A stretch of 64,000 nt of DNA from Buxus sempervirens (Eukaryota; Streptophyta; Magnoliopsida; Buxales; Buxaceae), in contig OX387187.1 of NCBI GenBank assembly GCA_947561395.2, positions 4,408,976 to 4,472,975 on the forward strand. Reading direction: 5' to 3'. A model generated the notes under the pieces. That model saw only the letters and a list, made by a program, of their open reading frames with translations, was not told the DNA's origin and ran no database searches. The position numbers and the translations under genes were made by a program. How positions within the stretch are numbered: position 1 is the first letter of the stretch; each line of letters opens with the position of its first letter. Shown here piece after piece: positions 58,311 to 64,000 of the stretch.

Positions 58311-59066
58311 GTGTATGGTTTTTCATATGAATAGCCCGATTAATTTAGAACCTTCAATATGATCATACCATTCTAAGGGTTTCATGATTAAATAAAATTG
58401 AGATAAAAATCAAAGAAAACCAACCTAAAGTGAAACCTGAAAAACTAGCTTTAGGCTAAACCATTAAAAGGTTGAAAAGCTAAATTGAAATCTCTTGATT
58501 AAAACATTGAAGAATAAAGTTCTTTGGGGTATAGATCTGATCCAGATCTCTCATTAGTTGAGAGATATAAGGAAGATACACCCATGATGATAAAAACATC
58601 AAAAGGGAGAGTTTAGACCATAGAATCTTCTCTCCAAGATTAAAACAACTGAGAAAAACACCTCTTGAAACCTTAGAGGTTACTCTCAGGCTTTTGATTT
58701 CAGATCTACCATATAGATCATGGTAGATCCAGAATCCTAGCCAAATATAACAAAAATCAAGAAAACAATTAAACCACGGAGAGTAAAAAAGAGGATTCGA
58801 ATCTCCTAGAGAGATGTTTGAGTGTAAATAAGGCTCAGAAATCGAAAATGACGAATTCGCTCAAAAAACCCCGAAACCGCATATATAATGCGGTTGTGCC
58901 TTGACTCACGGCATGACCGTAGATATAATGCGGTCACAACCAGACCGCAGATAAATTGCGGTCATTGCAGTTTTGACCAGTTTTTACACTTTTTTGACCT
59001 GTTTCAAATCCCAATTTAATATTTTTCTTTATTTTCTCAATTGTAGTTTAATTTGGGGTGTCTACA
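58311..59066 (-). repeat. 5' LTR of element A, right fragment
   Basis: Minus strand TGTAGACACCCC onward. With 32729-33049 it forms an LTR of about 1.08 kb, some 0.73 kb shorter than C's. The missing part holds the TATA box, leader exon and splice donor, so this LTR looks promoter-less. It keeps an inverted-repeat cluster (58878-58978) of CCGCATATATAATGCGG and GCGGTC type, matching the rest of A rather than C. Confidence 0.85.
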
Positions 59067-59687
59067 AACTCCATAAACTATGCTAACATGGCTTCGACTT
59101 ATAATTCATAAGCCTAAAATGGCAATTATGGAAAAGTGCACGAGTGTTGATGTTGAAGGATTTAAATTGCATACAGACCAAGAAAGACTTAGAATTGAGC
59201 AGATCAAATACGATTTAGATGCACATAAATTCAATGAAAAATGAGTTCTTGATGGAATGGGATGTGAATATTGAATTCATGGTGTTGACCCCAACTATTT
59301 GGGACACGACAATTTTATGATGTTGGCTTTGTTATTGTCTTCAATTTTGAGTTTGTTGCTTCCTAACGAGCTATTCAATTATTTCTTTTATTTATATATA
59401 TATATATATATATGGAATGCAAATAGTTAAAACTTTTCACCAAAAAAATTTAATAATAATAAAAGTAGTGCTGTAATTAGTTGGACATCTTTCATTGCAT
59501 GGATAGACATATTGATTTGAATTGTCAAACAAATCTACTACTCTTATGACTTGACATATTGCTTCCTAACTAGCGGGATTGCACGGGCATTGTATCTAGA
59601 ATTGAATACTTGGAGCTACTTATTCCTCTATGACTGTTTTCCTGAGTTTATTTAAAATTTTATAATAGAATAAATTATCTAAGCGGC
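59067..59687. other. Flanking DNA between elements A and B
   Basis: The only stretch not assigned to an LTR element. It has a possible SINE remnant (59280-59345), a TA microsatellite (59394-59414) and AT-rich unassigned DNA. No supported gene. Confidence 0.5.
59280..59345 (+). mobile_element. Possible 3' remnant of an Au-type SINE
   Basis: GTTGACCCCAACTATTTGGG followed by GGCTTTGTTATTGTC recalls the conserved 3' end of plant Au SINEs (ACCCCAACTTGTTTGGGA, then GGCTTTGTTGTTGT). About 20 bp of extra sequence separates the two parts. The 5' tRNA-related part is not recognisable. Confidence 0.4.
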
Positions 59688-61491
59688 TGTAGACACCCCA
59701 AATTGCACTACAAAATGAGAAAATAATTGAAAATATTAATTGGGATTTAAAACAGGTCAAAAATGCACAAAAGTTAATCATTTAAGTAGTGCTTATATTG
59801 TACCTGCGGGCTAGTCACGCCCAAATTTTGTATACGGGCACGCAGCGCCCGTAATGCAAATGCGGACACCACTTGCCCGCAATACATTTACGGGCGCATT
59901 AGATTTGTGCGAATTTGATCTTTGCTCGATTTCTGAGCCTTATCTTCAGTCTAATATATCTCTTGGTAAGCGAATTTGTTTATTTATTCGTTCAAAATAT
60001 CCTTGTTGGCCATGGATGGGCATTATCCCTATTTTTCACCCAATCTAGTGGGATCCTGGTATATCCTTCTGGACCAGCCATACCCCTGAGTTTGCTTATA
60101 AATAGAGGTGAGATCCTTAAGCAAAGGGCCACGAAAATTTGAAGTCCAAGGAGCTCCAAGAGAAGAGAGGAATCCCTGCTGCTCTGCTTGCTCAATCCAG
60201 GTAAGTCCCTTTTCCCTTTTATTTTCTGTTTTCAATTCTAGAGATAATAGGATCTTCTCCATTGTTATAGAATAAGGCCATCTTGTACTTGTATTCCTAA
60301 ACTTGTCTCTAAGTACCTCAAGAGTCTCTCTAGTCGTAAAACGTGAAGAGAGAGCTAGGGGAAAAGGGAACAGGTGGATCCCTAGAATAGAACCTCATAT
60401 CTGTTTTTCTCCTTTCTTTTAGAATAAAGCCTTTGATTATGTTTGTATCACCAAACCTATCTCCAAGTACCTTAAGAATCCTCTCTAGCCATAAAACGTG
60501 AAGAGAGAGCTAGGGAAAAAGATAATAGGTGGATCCGTAGGGTAGACCCCCATGTGCTCTAATCTGTGAGATATGGCTGCTTTGAATATCCTGATCATGT
60601 TTTAATGATTTTATTTTGAATCTGAATGAATCATATGAATCCATGATGTTTATAGCATGAAATCCTATCTTTTTTCTAAAATTTGGATTTTTCACCACTT
60701 TTGTACCTACAGCACTGTTTTCGTGATTTTTGTGATATTAGGCTAAGATCCTGGATCTATCATGATCTATATGATAGATCTGGATCCAAAAGCCTGAAAA
60801 TAACCTCTAGGGTTTCATGATGTGGTTTTTGAGTCCTTTTTCACGTTTAAGAGAAAACCCTACGGTCTTAGTTCTCCCCTTTTGATGTTCTTCATCAACG
60901 TGGGTATTTTTGGTTTTGATTTCTTGATTTAATGTGAAATTTGGGTTATATCTATGTCCTGGACTGTTCAAGGTCAATTCTACAATATTTTATAAAAATC
61001 ATATTTTTCTAGATTTCTAGAATTTAACTTGAAGCCAGATTTTTGAAGTTTTCACTTTAGATTGGTTTTATTTGATTTTATTTCAATTTTATTTTTATCA
61101 TGAAACCCTAGGAATGGTATGATCATATTTGAAAGTTCTGAATCAATCGGGCTATTCATATGAAAAAACCATACACTTTTATCTTTTTGTGATTTTTATG
61201 ATTTTTGTTACAAGCCTTTTTTCATTTGAAAAACATGAACAATACCTGGCAACCACTTTTTGTGGATGAATAGGGGTGCCTAATACCTTCCCCTGTTCAT
61301 AACCTAATCCCCTTACCCATCTCTGGTTGTTTTTTTAATAGGGTTATTTTTACCCTAAATTTTGCCTTTTGTGCTTATTTGATATTTTGGTGTTCATTCA
61401 CGCCTAAACAGAATGGTGGGGACTCTATGTTTTTAACCAATCCCGTGTGATGATGAGGAGGTCATTGAATTGATTTTTCCCATGTCTCACA
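59688..61491 (+). repeat. 5' LTR of element B (Tat/Ogre-type)
   Basis: 1804 bp, TGTAGACACCCC to CCATGTCTCACA. Inverted-repeat cluster 59806-59898 (GCCCGT, ACGGGC, TGCGGAC, CCCGCAATA), TATAAATA 60097-60104, ATG-free leader exon to CAATCCAG at 60200, donor GTAAGT from 60201. Tandem block pair (about 60260-60530) as in C, here on the + strand. Confidence 0.92.
60097..60104 (+). promoter_or_regulatory. TATA box of element B
   Basis: TATAAATA inside GCTTATAAATAGAGGTG; the predicted start of transcription is about 30 bp on, leaving a leader exon of roughly 70 nt with no ATG before the donor at 60201. Confidence 0.75.
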
Positions 61492-61493
61492 AC

Positions 61494-61511
61494 TGGCGAC
61501 TCTGCTGGGGA
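61494..61511 (+). other. Primer binding site of element B (tRNA-Arg type)
   Basis: TGGCGACTCTGCTGGGGA two bases after the LTR end. Confidence 0.88.
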
Positions 61512-62980
61512 GTTGTGGATTTCAGCCTTTTAGTGTTTTGTTCATGTTTTTGATGTTTTGGTTTTGCTTGCTATTTTGTGTTTTTTAACATGTTTGATTT
61601 GTTTTATTGTTTTGCTGGCTATTTGGTGTTCTTAAGCATGCTTGGTAAGTTTTATATTTGAATTATTGCTTAAGAATTCATGAGGGAAGAAACATGTTCA
61701 ATTCTGATCTATAGGATTGTTTCTAAAAACATGCGTAGGGGAGGTTCGTTTTGCTAAACCATGCTGATTTCTTGCTGTATTTTAATAATAGCATATTTTG
61801 ATTTTTAGCATGTTCTCCGTGATTTATTTTGGTTGTATAACATGATCATATGTTTACATGTTTGGGGTGATTCTTGTGAGCATGTTTTAGGTGCTATAGG
61901 GTTACTTTGTTTCCTTGTATTTGTTTACTTTGAAAGTGCTTTCATATTATGCCTTGGTTTGTATATGCATGGCTACGAAAAGAGTGACAAGGGTTTGGGA
62001 CGTTGTGAATGTACCCAAATTTTACATATGCACTGTGCACATTTTATTTTTCTACACGACCTACCTATAACCTATAGGAAGTTGAACCCGAATGTGTGTA
62101 GCTTGGCGCAATGAGGTCGATACTTCGGAAATCGAAAATGAAAACATTCACCTTAGAACTTTGGGCCAATGATGTAATGATAACGTGGATTTGTGATCTG
62201 ATTCTGGTCATCACTAGGCTTGAGTGCTAAGTTGTCATTAAGCCAAAACCCAAAACCCCTACGCTTGAAGGTAGAGATACACGTTTTTGGCTAAAATACA
62301 CAATTACGTGGGGATATGGTTTTGTAATTGTGGGAAGGCCGTTTGCATGGTTCGCAAGCCAAGGCATAATGCGGATGCCATATTGAAGGTAAACAAGGTA
62401 ACAAGGTAACCTTAATTTTTGCATTATTTGCATGTCATAGGGGTGTCATGGTGTCCATCGGTTTGGGATAAAATTGGTCCCAAATAGGCATATATCCTAA
62501 AATTGGTGTAGCCCATAGGAAGAGTTTTTAACTCTGTTCAGAATCAATCCTACCCAATGTTCATACAAGAGGCAACCAAAGGGTACCATACCCCTGAATA
62601 TGGTGTCAATTTGGAGGGAACATGTGCCCTCCTAAACATGTATTTTTGCAAATAGGTCAAAGTCCACTTTGGGACAGTTTAGAAGCCTAGCAAGGGTGAA
62701 CCGTAGGTTTGGATGAGCAATCAAAGTGATCAAATCATGTAAAAACTGAAAAAACAGAAAAGAGCTCCGTAAACCGCATTTCTTACACGGGCTGGGCTCA
62801 CCCGTGTTCACTATACAGTCACGGCTTGCTCGCAATTTAAATGCGGGCAAGGCCGGACTGTATTCTATATGCGGTTTTCACGGAAAATTCAATTTTAAAT
62901 AGTTTTTCCCACTAAATCCTGTTCCTTTAACCTTTAAATGATGATAAAGGGAAATGAGTTTGAATAAAATGCTTTAAAAA
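61512..62980 (+). other. Untranslated leader of element B
   Basis: Non-coding, homologous to 55007-56476 (reverse). The inverted-repeat cluster 62768-62884 has CCGCATTTC, ACACGGGC, CACCCGTGT, ATGCGGGCAAGGCCGG and TATGCGG; its core mixes the A and C flavours, as does B's LTR cluster. Confidence 0.65.
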
Positions 62981-63600
62981 AAATCTCTGGGCCTCTGAAA
63001 GCCTTTGAATTTCAAATTTTTTTCTCAAAAAATCTTTGGGCTTCTAAAAGCCTTTGAATTTCAGACTTTTTCTCAAAAAATCTTTGGGCCTCTGAAAGCC
63101 TTTGAATTTCAGATCTTTTTCTTTGGGCCTCTGAAAGCCTTTGAATTTTAAATCTTTAGGCCTCTGAAAGCCTTTGAATTTCAGAAAATCCTTGGGCCTC
63201 TGAAAGCCTTTGAATTTCAGACCTTTCTCAAACAATATCCTTGGGCTTCTGAAAGCCTTTGAATTTCAGATTTTTTCTCAAAAATCTTTGGGCCTCTAAA
63301 AGCCTTTGAATTTCAGATCTTTTTCCTCAGGCCTCTAAAAGCCTTTAAATTTCAGATCTTTTTCCTCGGGCCTCTGAAAGCCTTTGAATTTCAGACCTTT
63401 CTCAAAAATCTCTGGGCCTCTGAAAGCCTTTGAATTTCAGACCTTTTTCAAAAATACCCCTGGACCTCTGAAAGCCTTTGAATTTCAGACCTTTTGCAAA
63501 AATATCCCTGGGCCTCTGAAAGCCTTTGAATTTCAAACTTTTTCCAAAAATATCCCTGGGCCTTTGAAAGCCTTTGAATTTCAAATCTTTTTCTCTTTTT
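62981..63600 (+). repeat. Leader tandem array of element B
   Basis: About 14 copies of GGGCCTCTGAAAGCCTTTGA plus ATTTCAGA with variable T/A-rich spacers (period 33-48), the same unit as in C and A. Confidence 0.9.
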
Positions 63601-63821
63601 GTGGGACCTGTTGGAAGCCCTGGAATATTCCAACAATTCTAAAAAAAAAAGAAGTAAATAAAGAAACAAATGCAAACTCATGTTCACCCAGCTTGCACAT
63701 AGGCATTCATAGGTATGTGAATGAGATTAAATTGGCACTGATATTTGTGTCATTTATTTTTTTCCAGTTACCAAGTACACTTGCAACCATAGCTCCTGTA
63801 ACCAGATCAAGAGCTCGTACC

Positions 63822-64000
63822 ATGAATCCCATTGAAAATGAAGTTGATGCTCCTCACCCAGATGTAGCCTTGCTTCAGGAGCAGGTGGCAAGACTAGCCC
63901 GAATGCTAGAGAACATACTATCGGTGCAGGCCCAACAAGTGCAAGCCCAGAACCAAGCATCCACTTCCAACCCATCACCTCCACCCCAAATCAATATTCC
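63822..64000 (+). CDS. gag N-terminus of element B (continues past the window)
   Basis: ATG at 63822 gives MNPIENEVDA and stays open to the window end: a short coiled stretch (LLQEQVARLARMLENIL), then QAQQVQAQNQAS and a Pro-rich part. It matches the gag start of A (about 29690 downward). The open frame extends upstream to the acceptor at 63768 (TLATIAPVTRSRARTM). The capsid block that follows in A lies outside the window. B's gag shows no lesion in the visible part. Confidence 0.8.
   Translation, partial: MNPIENEVDAPHPDVALLQEQVARLARMLENILSVQAQQVQAQNQASTSNPSPPPQINI

Larger units (their letters stand above)
60201..63767 (+). other. Predicted leader intron of element B
   Basis: Donor CAATCCAG|GTAAGT (60200/60201) and acceptor TTTTTTTCCAG|TTACC (63767/63768), 3567 nt. 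It contains the PBS, inverted-repeat cluster and tandem array. From 63768 the frame is open and in phase with gag, and no ATG occurs before 63822. C has matching sites (57792/57791 and 53940/53939); A has an acceptor (29743/29742) but its LTR lost the donor. Confidence 0.6.

Noticed and set aside
59683..59687. TSD of element B (GCGGC)
   Set aside because: The right end of B is outside the window, so the duplication cannot be tested.
63044..63687. Repetitive protein frames (KFKGFQRP units) on the minus strand
   Set aside because: They read the leader tandem array backward; the transcript strand is + in B. Period and units are set by the DNA repeat.
1..64000. tRNA, rRNA or organelle inserts
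   Set aside because: I saw no tRNA cloverleaf text, rRNA or plastid stretches; only tRNA-complementary PBS words.

Overview
The window is repeat-dense nuclear DNA of a flowering plant, almost certainly from a large, transposon-rich genome. I see no host gene and cannot name the species. About 99% is LTR retrotransposon, stacked by nested insertion. Exact 5-bp target-site duplications (TSDs) let the layers be peeled apart.

Layer 1 (oldest): element A, a Ty3/gypsy element of the Tat/Ogre type on the minus strand, runs from beyond the left edge to 59066. Its 5' LTR (32729-33049 plus 58311-59066) is split by element C. It has a tRNA-Arg-type primer binding site (32709-32726), repeat arrays, gag, protease, RT, RNase H, a second RNase H and integrase (29741 down to 17927). 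It also has two genes on the opposite (+) strand beyond pol: the tail of antisense gene 1 (1427-1797) and antisense gene 2 (2250-7577). A is broken by an LTR at the left edge (F, 1-1426), solo LTR S1 (3451-6957, TSD CAGTT), a complete Tekay/Del-like chromovirus E (7768-17128, + strand, TSD ATAGT), and solo LTRs S2 (20384-22493, TSD CTTCT) and S3 (23035-25457, TSD AATCC).

Layer 2: element C (33050-58305, minus strand, TSD CAAAA), a 25-kb relative of A, sits inside A's 5' LTR. Its two LTRs differ at about 20 positions by eye over 1.8 kb, so it is young. It has lost gag and protease but keeps RT to integrase with few lesions, plus both antisense genes. Antisense gene 1 (36862-46454) is a multi-exon gene with plant-mobile-domain character. 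It is interrupted by two solo LTRs of one unclassified family, S4 (37576-40654, TSD CCGGG) and S5 (42586-46237, TSD TACGG). Antisense gene 2 (46923-48670, one intron) is the only complete, unbroken protein gene in the window.

Right end: 59067-59687 is short flanking DNA with a possible Au-SINE 3' remnant. From 59688 a third Tat/Ogre-type element, B, begins on the + strand: LTR, PBS, leader, repeat array and the first 60 codons of gag.

How the parts work together: in these Tat elements the LTR promoter makes an ATG-free leader exon ending in a consensus splice donor. A matching acceptor lies just before gag, so splicing would make the gag ATG the first ATG. Beyond pol, antisense genes run toward pol from their own promoters. 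Clusters of short CG-containing inverted repeats sit upstream of the LTR TATA box, in the leader intron and upstream of the antisense genes. Their core sequence differs between elements but is shared among the sites of one element. This pattern, together with the antisense proteins, is the best candidate here for an undescribed regulatory system.
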